Part shown: piece by piece, positions 16,367-24,949 of the stretch
Numbering within the stretch: the first letter of the stretch is position 1
How the letters are laid out: each line of letters opens with the position of its first letter
Origin: Curtobacterium sp. ZW137
GTDB taxonomy: Bacteria > Actinomycetota > Actinomycetes > Actinomycetales > Microbacteriaceae
Length of the DNA stretch: 64,000 bases
Direction of reading: 5' to 3'
Assembly: GCF_003762905.1 (NCBI RefSeq)
Contig: NZ_RJKS01000004.1
Coordinates: 496,001-560,000 of the forward strand
The notes under the pieces: generated by a model
Database searches by the model: none
What the model was told of the DNA's origin: nothing
Seen by the model: only the letters and a program-made list of their open reading frames with translations
Program-made: the position numbers and the translations under genes

Positions 16367-17539
16367 CTAGCGCGCATCGAGCACCGGCCGGGACCGCGAC
16401 GCGACGGCGGTCGCCACCACCAGGACGACCAGGACGACGCCGGCCGCTGCCGCGTACACGGCGCGGTACGGGTCCGGGAAGCCCCCGAGCCCGGCGATGA
16501 GCAGCCCCGCCAGGACCGCGCCGACGCGACGGGTGTTCGTGAAGAGCCCGGACGCGAGCCCAGGGCTCGGGAAGACGTCCTGGAAGACGGTCAGCCCGAC
16601 ACCGGCGACCGAGGCGAAGAACCAGGCGTTCAGCGGCTGCAGGGCCAGCAGCTGCCACGGCTCGTGGACCAGCGTCGCGAGTCCGTAGTAGACGGCACCG
16701 CACGCGCACCCGACGGCGAGCAACGTCCGGGCGGGGACACGCTCGTGGAGCCGCCCCATGACCAGCAGCGCGGGGATCTCGACCAGGGCGGCGGCGCCGA
16801 GCACGATCCCCGCCCACACGATCGGCGCGCCGAGGTCCCGGGCGACGAACAGGGTCGCGACGGTGACCGTGGCGATGTTCGTGGCCTGCAACAGCGTGAA
16901 GGCGGACACGACCGACCACCGTGACCATCCCCGCAACTGCGCGAGCAGGCTCGGACGGACCGCCTGGTCCTGCTCGGGCACGGGCCCGCGGCGGCGCAGC
17001 AGGAGCAGGGCGGTGACGACGTTGACGATGCTGATGCCGGCGAGCAGCAGCAGCGCGGCAGGGGTCCCGGCGAGGCCCGTGCTGAGCGTCGCGAGCGGCG
17101 GGCCGACCACCCAGGCGAACGACACGATGGCGCGCGTGCGGATGACCCGGGCCGGCGGTGCACCCTCGTGCCGGAGCTGCGCGAACAACAGGGTCGATCC
17201 GACGCCGGGCGGGCCGCCGAGCACCACGAGCGCGATCACCAGGACGGGGAGCGAGGTCGTGAGGGCGAGTGCGGCGACGAAGCCTGCTCCGGCGAGCGCG
17301 CAGAACAGCAGCGGGCGGAGGTAGTCGCGGGTCCGGTCCGCCGTCGCGGGGATCACCAGCGACGCGACGAACCCGCCGACGTTGTAGCAGCCGAGCACCC
17401 AGCCGACCTCGGTCGGCGTCGCGCCGGCGAGCGTCACGAGGAGGACGGCGAGCAGCGGGTTCAGGACCGCGAACTGGAGCGCCCAGAACCACGCGGCGGC
17501 GGGCCAGAGCAGGCGGCCCGGTGGGGGTTCTCGTTCCAT
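16367..17539 (-). CDS. MFS transporter, sugar-efflux (SotB/Set)-like
   Basis: A 390-residue, 12-helix major facilitator protein. The loop between helices 2 and 3 reads VIPATADRTRDYLRP, a weak form of the MFS motif A, and the TPTEVGWVLGCYNVGGFVASL segment resembles sugar-efflux transporters. The second half contains LHERVPARTLLAVG and FQDVFPSPGLASGLFTNTRRVGAVLAG, a Pro/Gly pattern typical of SetA/SotB-like proteins. The substrate is not predictable. It precedes the GlxA-like regulator on the same strand. Confidence 0.78.
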   Translation of the reverse strand: MEREPPPGRLLWPAAAWFWALQFAVLNPLLAVLLVTLAGATPTEVGWVLGCYNVGGFVASLVIPATADRTRDYLRPLLFCALAGAGFVAALALTTSLPVLVIALVVLGGPPGVGSTLLFAQLRHEGAPPARVIRTRAIVSFAWVVGPPLATLSTGLAGTPAALLLLAGISIVNVVTALLLLRRRGPVPEQDQAVRPSLLAQLRGWSRWSVVSAFTLLQATNIATVTVATLFVARDLGAPIVWAGIVLGAAALVEIPALLVMGRLHERVPARTLLAVGCACGAVYYGLATLVHEPWQLLALQPLNAWFFASVAGVGLTVFQDVFPSPGLASGLFTNTRRVGAVLAGLLIAGLGGFPDPYRAVYAAAAGVVLVVLVVATAVASRSRPVLDAR

Positions 17540-17625
17540 GCAGCCAACCCAACTGCCCCCACGCGCAGCTCACCAGCAGCAGCCAGGACGGCGGTCGTAC
17601 AGATCGCGCCAACCGGGTCCACCGC

Positions 17626-19209
17626 TCAGATCGACGCCTCGGTCCCCCGCACCTTCCCGACCACCACGTCGACGATGCCCGCCAGCAGCGCCGCGGCGAC
17701 GAAGCCGAGCGAGACACCGAGCCCGAGCGGCAGCCCGTCGGAGTAGTCCCCACGCGACGTCGCCAGCGCCGAGTAGAACACGCTGCCGACCGCCGCGATG
17801 CCGATCGCCGACCCGACTCGCGCGCCGACCTGGATGAGCCCGCCCGCCGAGCCGCCCTGCTCGACCGGCACCTCGGACAGGGTGAGGGTCTGGTTCGGCG
17901 AGATGGTCAGCCCGGAGCCGATGCCCGCCACGAGCAGCGGCGCCACGAGCCACCACCCGAGGTCGGACCGGAAGTGGTTCGCGACGACCCAGATGACGCC
18001 GCCCAGTCCGATGAGCACGAGGACGGTCCCCACGACGATGAGCTGCCGTCCGAAGCGGTGCACGACCCGCCCGCCGACGGTCGACGCGATCCCGGACCCG
18101 ATCGCGAACGGGACGGAGGCCAGTCCCGCCAGCAGTGCGGAGTAGTGCAGCCCCGACTGCAACGCCAGCGTCAGGACGAAGAACAGCGGGGTGAACCCGG
18201 CGAAGTACAGGGTCGCGAGACCGACGCCGAGTGAGAACGACCGGCGCCGGAACAACCCGAGGTCGATGACCGGCTCCTTCGTCCGCTGGTACCGCCGCTC
18301 CCACAGCACGAAGCACGCACCGAACACGACGGCGACGACGACGAGCCACCACTTCGCGCCGCCTTTCCACTCCTGCGACTGCACGAACGGCAGGAGCAGG
18401 GCCACCACGGCAGCTCCGAGCAGGGCGATGCCCACCGGGTCGAAGTCGTGCTTCCGGCCGCGTTCGGTCCGGGCTGCGGCCGGCAGGAAGCGGAAGGCCA
18501 GGAGGATCGTGACGAGTCCCACGGGCAGGTTCACGAAGAAGACGAACCGCCACCCGTTCTCGGTCCCGAACGCGGTGATGAGCAGTCCGCCGACGAGCGG
18601 ACCGATCGCGGTCGCGATCCCCACGGTCGCCCCGAACAGCCCGAACGCGGTGCCACGCTCCTTGCCGCGGAAGAGCTGCTGGATGAGCGCGGTGACCTGC
18701 GGGGTGAGCAGCCCGCCGGCGAGACCCTGCACGAGCCGCGCGATCACCAGCACGAGACCGTTCGGCGCGAATCCGCAGAGCGCGCTCGCGAGGGTGAAGA
18801 GCCCGACGCCGATGACGAACATGCGTCGGCGGCCGGAGGCGTCGCCGAGCCGCCCGCCGGGGACGAGCAGCAGGCCGAAGGACAGCGCGTAGCCGGAGAG
18901 GATCCACTGCACGGCCTCGGGCGAGGCGCCGGGGAGTCCGCTCGAGATCGACTGGAGCGCGACGTTGACGATCGACACGTCGAGGAGCACGATGCCGCCG
19001 CCGAGCAGGCAGACGACGAGGGCCTTCCAGCGGTTCGGGTCCGGTTGGTCGCCGGCGTCCACCGGGGAGCGGTCCGGCTGGTTGCCGGCGTCCTCCGCTT
19101 GGCGGTCCGGCTCGGACGGCGCGTCGGTACGTGCCGCGTGGTGTGCAGAGTGGTGCTCGACGGCGGGGTCGGCGTCGGGCTCGGCGGGTTTGCGGTGTTC
19201 GGCTGCCAT
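17626..19209 (-). CDS. DHA2-type MFS drug exporter (EmrB/QacA family)
   Basis: A 527-residue exporter with about 14 helices. A hydrophilic N-terminal tail of about 58 residues rich in Asp, Pro and Arg precedes the first helix. Family motifs are LLDVSIVNVALQSI (motif D1), GGRLGDASGRRRMF (motif A) and ARLVQGLAGGLLTPQVTALI (motif B), then AIGPLVGGLLI (motif C), which marks it as a proton-driven antiporter. It probably exports toxic hydrophobic compounds. No adjacent regulator is obviously tied to it. Confidence 0.87.
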   Translation of the reverse strand: MAAEHRKPAEPDADPAVEHHSAHHAARTDAPSEPDRQAEDAGNQPDRSPVDAGDQPDPNRWKALVVCLLGGGIVLLDVSIVNVALQSISSGLPGASPEAVQWILSGYALSFGLLLVPGGRLGDASGRRRMFVIGVGLFTLASALCGFAPNGLVLVIARLVQGLAGGLLTPQVTALIQQLFRGKERGTAFGLFGATVGIATAIGPLVGGLLITAFGTENGWRFVFFVNLPVGLVTILLAFRFLPAAARTERGRKHDFDPVGIALLGAAVVALLLPFVQSQEWKGGAKWWLVVVAVVFGACFVLWERRYQRTKEPVIDLGLFRRRSFSLGVGLATLYFAGFTPLFFVLTLALQSGLHYSALLAGLASVPFAIGSGIASTVGGRVVHRFGRQLIVVGTVLVLIGLGGVIWVVANHFRSDLGWWLVAPLLVAGIGSGLTISPNQTLTLSEVPVEQGGSAGGLIQVGARVGSAIGIAAVGSVFYSALATSRGDYSDGLPLGLGVSLGFVAAALLAGIVDVVVGKVRGTEASI

Positions 19210-19313
19210 GACGCTGTCACGCTAGGCTCGGCGCCTGTCCGGTCGGGGTACAGGCGCCGGAGCTTGGACGAGACCCGTGGCTGACCACGAGTGCAGCGCG
19301 GACGCTGCCGAGC

Positions 19314-20528
19314 TCAGCGAGCCGAGCGCGACGGCTCGACCGCGGTGCCGACGCGGTGCGGGAAGTGGAACCGCACGGCGAGTCCGGCGAGCGCAGCGGC
19401 AGCGATGATCGCACCACCGAGCAGCAGCGGACCGGCGTAGCCGCCGACCAGCAGCGGTCGGGACAGCACCGGGCCGAGGATCTGCCCGACGGCGTACCCG
19501 GTGGTCAGGAGCGCCACGGCCCGCGGGACCTGGAAGTGGGCGCCGAGGGCGAGTGCGAGCGAGCTGATGCCGACGAAGGTGCCACCGAAGAGCGCGGCCG
19601 AGACCAGGGCACTGGCGCTCCCGGGCAGCACGCCGGTCAGGGCCACGCCGACGGCCTGCACACCGAGTGCGACGGTGAGGAGCGTCGGTCGGCTCCACCG
19701 GCGGCCGAGCGCGGTCCAGAGCGCGGCCCCGGGCATCGCCGCCAGGCCGACGACGACCCATGCTCCGTCCCCGGTCCACGCGGGGCCGCTCTGCCCGATC
19801 GCCGCGACGAGGAACGTCCCGGCGATGATGTAGCCGATGCCCTCGAAGCCGTAGCTGATCACGAGCGCGGCGAACCGGTGCCCCGTCGGCGGCAGCGCGT
19901 CACCGTCGGACGTCCGTCCCTCGGCTGTGGCCACCGCGGGTGGCAAACCCCACGCGACGACGGTGAGGAGCGCCGCGAGCCCCGCTGCGATGAACCACGC
20001 CGTCTGCCAGGTGGACGTCGCCCGCACGACCAGGACGACGATGCCGGAGAGCGCGATGCCGGTGCCGATGCCGCCGAACCCCCAGCCGACGAAGTGCGGT
20101 CCGACCGCTCGCAGGCGGGAGATCATCGCCGAGGTGGCGGCGATGAACACCAACGCGCTGGTGAGTCCGGCGACGAACCGGAGCACCGACCACCACGCCA
20201 CGTCCGACACCGCGGGCATGAGTGCGAGCGTCGCCACGGTGAGGAGCATCGCGACCCGCATCACCCGCTGGGACCGGACGAGGACCGGGATGCCGATCCC
20301 GAGCAGCGCTCCGAGCAGGTACCCGACGTAGTTGACCGTGGCGAGGCCTGCGCCGTCGCTGACGGACAGCCCGGCCTGGGTCTGCATGAGCGGCAGGATC
20401 GGCGTGAAGACGAACCGGGCGATGCCGGTGCTCGCTGCCAGGGCAGCAGCCCCCTGGAGGGCGATCACCCCGGGCGAGCCGACGCGCAGCGACGGGAGGG
20501 CGATGGTGTGGGTGGCGGTGATGGCCAT
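19314..20528 (-). CDS. YbfB/YjiJ family MFS transporter
   Basis: A 404-residue 12-helix transporter of the YbfB/YjiJ group. The family's first-helix motif STGIARFVFTPILPLMQTQAGLS is at about 33-55, followed by ATVNYVGYLLGALLG; the middle has RFVAGLTSALVFIAATSAMI and HFVGWGFGGIGTGIALSG. The substrate is unknown. It is divergent from a LysR regulator 116 bp away, which probably controls it. Confidence 0.85.
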   Translation of the reverse strand: MAITATHTIALPSLRVGSPGVIALQGAAALAASTGIARFVFTPILPLMQTQAGLSVSDGAGLATVNYVGYLLGALLGIGIPVLVRSQRVMRVAMLLTVATLALMPAVSDVAWWSVLRFVAGLTSALVFIAATSAMISRLRAVGPHFVGWGFGGIGTGIALSGIVVLVVRATSTWQTAWFIAAGLAALLTVVAWGLPPAVATAEGRTSDGDALPPTGHRFAALVISYGFEGIGYIIAGTFLVAAIGQSGPAWTGDGAWVVVGLAAMPGAALWTALGRRWSRPTLLTVALGVQAVGVALTGVLPGSASALVSAALFGGTFVGISSLALALGAHFQVPRAVALLTTGYAVGQILGPVLSRPLLVGGYAGPLLLGGAIIAAAALAGLAVRFHFPHRVGTAVEPSRSAR

Positions 20529-20644
20529 GGTGTTCCCGTCGGTCGGTGGTCCGGTCTCGCAGCGTTCCCGGCTGCAGCAGTGACGCTACGAGCGGCCGAG
20601 CGGGAGCGGAATTGCCGGAGACGGCGGACTTATGCTTGGCGGTC

Positions 20645-21508
20645 ATGGACGTCGAACTGCGCCACCTGCGGGCGTTCCTGATGGTCGGCCGGCACCTGTC
20701 CTTCACCCGTGCGGCGGAGCAGCTGTTCGTGACGCAACCGGCCCTGACCCGGACGATCAAGCAGCTCGAGGACCTCCTCGAGACACGGCTCCTCGACCGG
20801 GACACCCGGCGTGTGGGGCTGACGGAAGCGGGCGCGCGGTTCTTCGAGCAGGCGCAGTCGGCGGTCGCGGCCGTCGACCGGGCCGTGTCGTCGGTGGTGG
20901 CGCCGACCCCGCTGCGCCTGGCCTTCACCTGGCTGCTGCCGACACCATGGGCGCAGGACGCCATCGCGGAGTACGAGCGGATGGGCGAGGGGTCGGTGTC
21001 GCTCATCCGGACCGATGAACCCGTCGACGCGCTCCTCCGTGGGGACGTCGACGTCGCGGTCCTCCGGGAACCTCGTGCCGTCCCGGAGCAGGTCCGCGTG
21101 GTCCCGCTCTTCCACGAGGAGCGGGTGCTGATCTGCTCGGCAGGGTCCGGCATCTCGGTCGACCGCCCCATCCCGTGGGGCGATCTCCGGCACCACCCGT
21201 TCGTGTTCAACGCCGTCACCGGGACGGTCGGGCCGTGGTCATGGGCCGACGGCGACGGTCCGACCACGTTCGTGGAGACGGCCAACTACGACGAGTGGCT
21301 GGAGTCGATCGCCGCGGGCCGGGGTGTGAGCGCGGTGGCGGCCATCGCGGCGCAGCGCACCATCCACCCTGCGATCCGGTTCGTGCCGTTCGCGGATGCT
21401 CCGCCGAGCTCGGTGTCGATCGCGTTCGTCCCGGGTGACCGCGACCCGGTCAAGCGCCGGTTCGTGGGCGCCGCCACCGCTGTCCTCGCCTCGACGGAGC
21501 AGCGATAA
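20645..21508 (+). CDS. LysR family transcriptional regulator
   Basis: A 287-residue regulator. The N-terminal winged helix-turn-helix is clear (VELRHLRAFLMVGRHLSFTRAAEQLFVTQPALTRTIKQLEDLLETRLLDRDTRRVGLTEAG, about 2-62), and the rest is a shortened effector-binding domain of the periplasmic-binding fold. The ATG at 20645 gives the canonical start for the family. It is divergent from the YbfB-like exporter and is its likely regulator. The stop lies at the edge of the TetR operator. Confidence 0.9.
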   Translation: MDVELRHLRAFLMVGRHLSFTRAAEQLFVTQPALTRTIKQLEDLLETRLLDRDTRRVGLTEAGARFFEQAQSAVAAVDRAVSSVVAPTPLRLAFTWLLPTPWAQDAIAEYERMGEGSVSLIRTDEPVDALLRGDVDVAVLREPRAVPEQVRVVPLFHEERVLICSAGSGISVDRPIPWGDLRHHPFVFNAVTGTVGPWSWADGDGPTTFVETANYDEWLESIAAGRGVSAVAAIAAQRTIHPAIRFVPFADAPPSSVSIAFVPGDRDPVKRRFVGAATAVLASTEQR

Positions 21509-21523
21509 CCAATCGGTCTACTA
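21505..21523 (+). promoter_or_regulatory. Candidate TetR operator upstream of the TetR gene
   Basis: The sequence ATAACCAATCGGTCTACTA has its right half CGGTCTACTA (21514-21523) repeated exactly at 22177-22186, upstream of the co-regulated PfpI gene. The ACC-N4-GGT core is an imperfect dyad like the GACC/GGTC boxes of NemR/AcuR-type TetR proteins. Confidence 0.55.
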
Positions 21524-21541
21524 GTGTGCTACGGTCATGCC

Positions 21542-22123
21542 ATGCCCACCGAGACCGACTCCCGCCAGGCCATCCTGGACGCCGGACAGCGCACCATCGC
21601 CCACAAGGGCTGGGCGGCGGTCGGCCTGAACGAGCTCCTCACCGAAGCCGGCGTTCCGCGGGGGTCCTTCTACTACTACTTCAAGTCCAAGGACGTCTTC
21701 GGTGAAGCGATGATGCAGGAGTACTTCCGCGAGTACCTCGCCGACATGGACGAGATCTTCGAGCGGCGGGACCTCCCCGCGGCCGATCGACTGCTGCGGT
21801 ACTGGCAGCAGTGGCGGGAGACGCAGAGCCTCGACGATTGCCAGGGCAAGTGCCTCGCGGTCAAGCTCGGCGCCGAGGTGTCCGACCTCTCCGAACCGAT
21901 GCGCATCGCCCTCAAGGACGGCACGACCGCGATCATCGAACGCATCACCCGGATGATCACCGCGGGACAGGCGGACGGCTCACTCGCCGCGGACATCGAT
22001 GCCGAGAGCACCGCGCAGACGCTCTACGACCTCTGGCTGGGCGCGAGCGTGATGGCGAAGATCCACCGCGACACTGCCGCGATGGACAACGCGTACGGCA
22101 TCACCACGCAGATCCTGCACTGA
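21542..22123 (+). CDS. TetR family regulator, NemR/AcuR-like
   Basis: A 193-residue regulator with an N-terminal helix-turn-helix (RQAILDAGQRTIAHKGWAAVGLNELLTEAGVPRGSFYYYFKSKDVFGEAM, about 8-58). The ligand domain contains CQGKCLAVKLGAEVSDLSEPMR (about 99-120), whose Cys residues sit where the redox- and electrophile-sensing Cys lies in NemR-like proteins as I remember them. The ATG at 21542 was chosen; an in-frame ATG-less extension begins 18 bp upstream. It precedes a DJ-1/PfpI gene and a DUF1330 gene and shares an operator-like motif with them, which fits a repressor of aldehyde or electrophile detoxification. Confidence 0.85.
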   Translation: MPTETDSRQAILDAGQRTIAHKGWAAVGLNELLTEAGVPRGSFYYYFKSKDVFGEAMMQEYFREYLADMDEIFERRDLPAADRLLRYWQQWRETQSLDDCQGKCLAVKLGAEVSDLSEPMRIALKDGTTAIIERITRMITAGQADGSLAADIDAESTAQTLYDLWLGASVMAKIHRDTAAMDNAYGITTQILH

Positions 22124-22134
22124 CCAACTGACTC

Positions 22135-22150
22135 CCCCGGTTCACCGGGG
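22135..22150 (+). terminator. Short hairpin after the TetR gene
   Basis: CCCCGG, loop TTCA, then CCGGGG, starting 12 bp after the TetR stop. It is a compact 6-bp GC stem without a T-tract, so it is a weak terminator or attenuator at best, placed before the second operator. Confidence 0.35.
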
Positions 22151-22167
22151 TCCAGCTCCACCTCCAG

Positions 22168-22186
22168 ATAACTGACCGGTCTACTA
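22168..22186 (+). promoter_or_regulatory. Candidate TetR operator upstream of the PfpI gene
   Basis: ATAACTGACCGGTCTACTA, with a perfect 8-bp palindrome GACCGGTC at its centre and the same CGGTCTACTA half as the site in front of the TetR gene. It lies 17 bp before the PfpI start, where binding would block transcription or its start. Confidence 0.55.
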
Positions 22187-22202
22187 ACGAAGGACGACTC
22201 CC

Positions 22203-22892
22203 ATGAAGATCCTGATGGTCCTCACCTCGCACGACGAACTCGGCACCACCGGCCGCAAGACCGGCTTCTGGCTCGAGGAACTCGCCGCGCCCTACTACCG
22301 CTTCGTCGAGGCAGGCGCCGAGATCGTCCTCGCCTCCCCGAAGGGTGGCCAGCCCCCACTGGACCCGGTGAGCAATGCGCCGGCCAACCAGACCGACCAC
22401 ACTCGCCGCTTCGAGCAGGACGCCGTCGCGACCCGAGCGCTCGCACACACCGTCCGTCTGGACAGCGTGGACCTGGCCGACTTCGACACGGTCTTCTACC
22501 CGGGCGGGCACGGACCGCTCTGGGACCTCGCCGAGGACCAGGACTCCGTGACCCTGATCCAGGACACCCTCCGTGCGGGCAAGCCGATCGCGCTGGTCTG
22601 CCACGCACCCGGCGTCCTCCGTCACGTCACGAACGAGGACGGCACCCCGCTCGTGCAGGGCCGCCGTGTCACCGGGTTCACCAACTCGGAGGAGGAGGGC
22701 GTCGGCCTGACCGACATCGTGCCCTTCCTGGTGGAGGACGAGCTCGTCCGTCTCGGCGGCGACTACAGCAAGATCGGCGACTGGCAGTCCTACGTGGTCG
22801 AGGACGGCCTGCTCATCACCGGCCAGAACCCGGCGTCGTCCGCGTCCGCCGCGGACGCGCTGCTCGCGAAGCTCGGGGCGCTGACCGCATGA
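22203..22892 (+). CDS. Type 1 glutamine amidotransferase-like DJ-1/PfpI protein
   Basis: A 229-residue cytoplasmic protein of the Hsp31/DJ-1 superfamily. The start MKILMVLTSHDELGTTGRKTGFWLEELAAPYYRF carries the conserved Glu (near residue 25), the FYPGGHGPLWDL motif follows at about 99-110, and the nucleophile elbow LVCHAPGVL places the reactive Cys near residue 138. Members act as glyoxalase III or as protein and nucleotide deglycases. Being under a NemR-like operator and coupled to DUF1330, a role in removing reactive carbonyls is likely. A Shine-Dalgarno sequence GAAGGACGA precedes the ATG. Confidence 0.85.
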   Translation: MKILMVLTSHDELGTTGRKTGFWLEELAAPYYRFVEAGAEIVLASPKGGQPPLDPVSNAPANQTDHTRRFEQDAVATRALAHTVRLDSVDLADFDTVFYPGGHGPLWDLAEDQDSVTLIQDTLRAGKPIALVCHAPGVLRHVTNEDGTPLVQGRRVTGFTNSEEEGVGLTDIVPFLVEDELVRLGGDYSKIGDWQSYVVEDGLLITGQNPASSASAADALLAKLGALTA

Positions 22893-23182
22893 GCGCCTAC
22901 GTCGTGATGATCCGGGAGTCGCTCCGCGACCAGGACGAGTTCGCCACGTACACGACCGCCGCTCGAGCTGCCCGCGCCGGGCACCCGATCACGCCGGTGA
23001 TCGGGTACGGCGAGGTCACCACGCTGGAAGGAGCTCCCGTCGACGGCATCCTCGTCAACGAGTTCCCGACCGTGCAGGACGCCCTCGACTGGTACCACAG
23101 CCCGGCGTACCAGGCCGCGCTGCCGCACCGGCACGCCGCCGCCGACTACCGGGTGCTCATCGTTCCGGGCGTCGAGCGCTGA
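22889..23182 (+). CDS. DUF1330 domain protein
   Basis: A 97-residue protein with a ferredoxin-like (dimeric alpha/beta barrel) fold. Family features are the opening AYVVMIRESLRDQDEFATYTTAA, GYGEVTTLEGAPVDGILVNEFPT and WYHSPAYQAALPHRHAAADYRVLIV. It shares an ATGA overlap with the PfpI gene, so it is co-translated, and the operon ends in a strong terminator 33 bp later. The biochemical role is unknown; DUF1330 proteins are often found with stress or detoxification enzymes. Confidence 0.85.
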   Translation: MSAYVVMIRESLRDQDEFATYTTAARAARAGHPITPVIGYGEVTTLEGAPVDGILVNEFPTVQDALDWYHSPAYQAALPHRHAAADYRVLIVPGVER

Positions 23183-23214
23183 CCCGGGTCACGGCGCCGC
23201 TGCACAACCGACAG

Positions 23215-23248
23215 CAGCCCGAACCACGCAAGTCCGTGGTTCGGGCTG
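23215..23248 (+). terminator. Rho-independent terminator of the TetR-PfpI-DUF1330 operon
   Basis: A perfect 14-bp stem (CAGCCCGAACCACG pairing with 23235-23248), a 6-nt loop CAAGTC, and then TTCTCTGTTGTG as the T-rich tail. Confidence 0.85.
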
Positions 23249-23314
23249 TTCTCTGTTGTGGGGAACGGCACGGAGCGTGTCCGGGTGAGCAGGGACGTCA
23301 CGCGACCACGTTCC

Positions 23315-23356
23315 GGACGGGAGGCCCGGTGCCCGCCGGCACCGGGCCTCCCGTCC
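23315..23356. repeat. Dispersed palindrome family A, copy 2
   Basis: The same 17-bp stem as at 13226 (GGACGGGAGGCCCGGTG, 23315-23331, pairing with 23340-23356) with loop CCCGCCGG. It sits 18 bp beyond the stop of the ScyD/ScyE-like gene and after another terminator for the convergent operon, so it may end the minus-strand transcript. Confidence 0.85.
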
Positions 23357-23373
23357 CGCAGTGGGCCAGCCGA

Positions 23374-24570
23374 CTACTGCCGGCCGCGCTCGCCGTCGTC
23401 ACCCCAGCGCTGGTGGTGCGCCCGATCCGTCACGCTCCACCGCACCAGCTGACCGATCGCCTGCGGCGCTCCGTCCGCATCCGGGACGAACACGGAGGTC
23501 GTCCCGTAGAGGACGCCGTTCCGCAACTCGATCGCACCCGGCGACGTGACGGCGATCCGTTGCGTCACCCGGCCGCTCCACGGCGAGACCACCGAGACCT
23601 GACCGGTCCCGGCCGCTCCGCCGAACAGCTCGGCGACGAGGACGGTCCCGGACCGCTGGTCGACGGCGAGGTCCGTCGCACCGACGAAGCCCGTCGCGAC
23701 CCGCTGCACCGCGCCGTTCGACGGGGTGACCCGGTACACGCTGCCGCGGGCGCCGAGGCTGGCGTCCTCCGGCCCACCGGGCAGGGTCGACACGTAGAGC
23801 GCGCCGTCCGGTCCGCTCTCCACGTCGGTCGGGACCGGCTCGAACGAGTACGGGTACCCGACCGAGCAGGCGGGCAGACCGGCCTCCGCGGCGAGCGCCG
23901 CGGTCACCGTGACCGGAGGCTGCGCCGGCAGCACCGCGACGGTCGACACCCGGCCGTCGTAGCCCACGCGGACGATGTCGTTCCCGCCGGCGTCCGCGAC
24001 GTAGACACCGTCACGGAGCGCGAGCGAGGCGTACGGGTGCGAGTCGACGATCCCCCGGTAGGTGGCCGGACCGGCCTGCCCGGCCGGGTCGACCTGTGCG
24101 GCGCACGCCGCCGGCAGGCCACGGAAGCCGTAGCGGTTGACACGGTCGGGGTTCCGCGACGCCTCGTACGCGTGCAGGTCGGCCAGCTGGACGGCGGCGC
24201 TGCCGGCTCGGAGCGCCATCAACTTCGCGACGCCGTTCGGCTGGTCGTTCTCGGCGTAGTAGACGGTGTCGCGGCGCGAGGACACGGCACCGATCTCGAG
24301 GCCGGGCGTCGCGGAGGCGAGCGTCGTGCTGGTCCCGCCGGGGCTGACCCGGTTGAGCTGGCCCGCGAAGTTCTGCGACACGACGGCGTTGCCCTGCCGG
24401 TCGATGTCGAGGCTGAGGGGCGTGACGAGACCGCTCGCGAGCGTGGTCGGGGCACTGAAGCCGAGGGCGGGAGCGTCGCCGTGGCGGCCCCCTGCCTGGG
24501 CTGGCGCGGCGATCGCGACGGACGCCAGGGCGGCCGCGGCGATCGCGCTGCAGAGCAGCACTTTCTTCAT
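23374..24570 (-). CDS. ScyD/ScyE family secreted beta-propeller protein
   Basis: A 398-residue exported protein. Residues 1-26 are a signal peptide (MKKVLLCSAIAAAALASVA, cleavage at AQA-GG). The rest repeats short blocks such as LSLDIDRQGNAVVSQNF, VSPGGTSTTLAS, YAENDQPNGVAKL, DSHPYASLALRDGVYVADAG and PTDVESGPDGALYVSTLPGG, the pattern of NHL/SMP-30-like beta-propellers that ScyD/ScyE proteins share. The molecular function is unknown outside the scytonemin cluster where the name arose. The ATG at 24570 follows AGGAA and starts the signal peptide. Confidence 0.8.
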   Translation of the reverse strand: MKKVLLCSAIAAAALASVAIAAPAQAGGRHGDAPALGFSAPTTLASGLVTPLSLDIDRQGNAVVSQNFAGQLNRVSPGGTSTTLASATPGLEIGAVSSRRDTVYYAENDQPNGVAKLMALRAGSAAVQLADLHAYEASRNPDRVNRYGFRGLPAACAAQVDPAGQAGPATYRGIVDSHPYASLALRDGVYVADAGGNDIVRVGYDGRVSTVAVLPAQPPVTVTAALAAEAGLPACSVGYPYSFEPVPTDVESGPDGALYVSTLPGGPEDASLGARGSVYRVTPSNGAVQRVATGFVGATDLAVDQRSGTVLVAELFGGAAGTGQVSVVSPWSGRVTQRIAVTSPGAIELRNGVLYGTTSVFVPDADGAPQAIGQLVRWSVTDRAHHQRWGDDGERGRQ

Positions 24571-24949
24571 GGAGAGTTCCTTCTGTCGGGTTCCGCATCG
24601 GAACGACAGGGTCGGGCACGGGTCGGGCTGAGGTACGGGACCGGGCACCGCGCCTGTGCGGCGGCCCTGTCACGTCCGGCTCGGCAGAGCCCCGTCGACG
24701 GCTGAAACCTACGACCGTCGCCCGTGCCTGCGTGTCCGTTCAGGACGCCTTGCGGTCTTCCGCGCAACTTCGGCGGCATCGCGCATCGTCCGCCCGTTCC
24801 CCTTGCGCTCTGGCGCGCCGACCGGGGTGCGGTGCAGCCGATGATGCCTTTTCGGAAAGTTCTCCTGCTCATACGTATGAATGACGAGAATCGCGTACGG
24901 TCATCCGTATTACCTCACTGACGAGGTCCACAGCCCCGGAGCAGCCCCC
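24571..24949. promoter_or_regulatory. Divergent promoter region with LacI-type palindrome
   Basis: This 379-bp non-coding stretch separates the ScyD/ScyE gene from the LacI gene. The half near LacI is less GC-rich and contains a perfect 12-bp palindrome TCATACGTATGA at 24869-24880, and a related half TCATCCGTAT at about 24901-24910. These are plausible operators for the LacI protein, which would then repress itself and the operon behind it. The part from about 24590 to 24830 shows nothing I can name. Confidence 0.55.
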
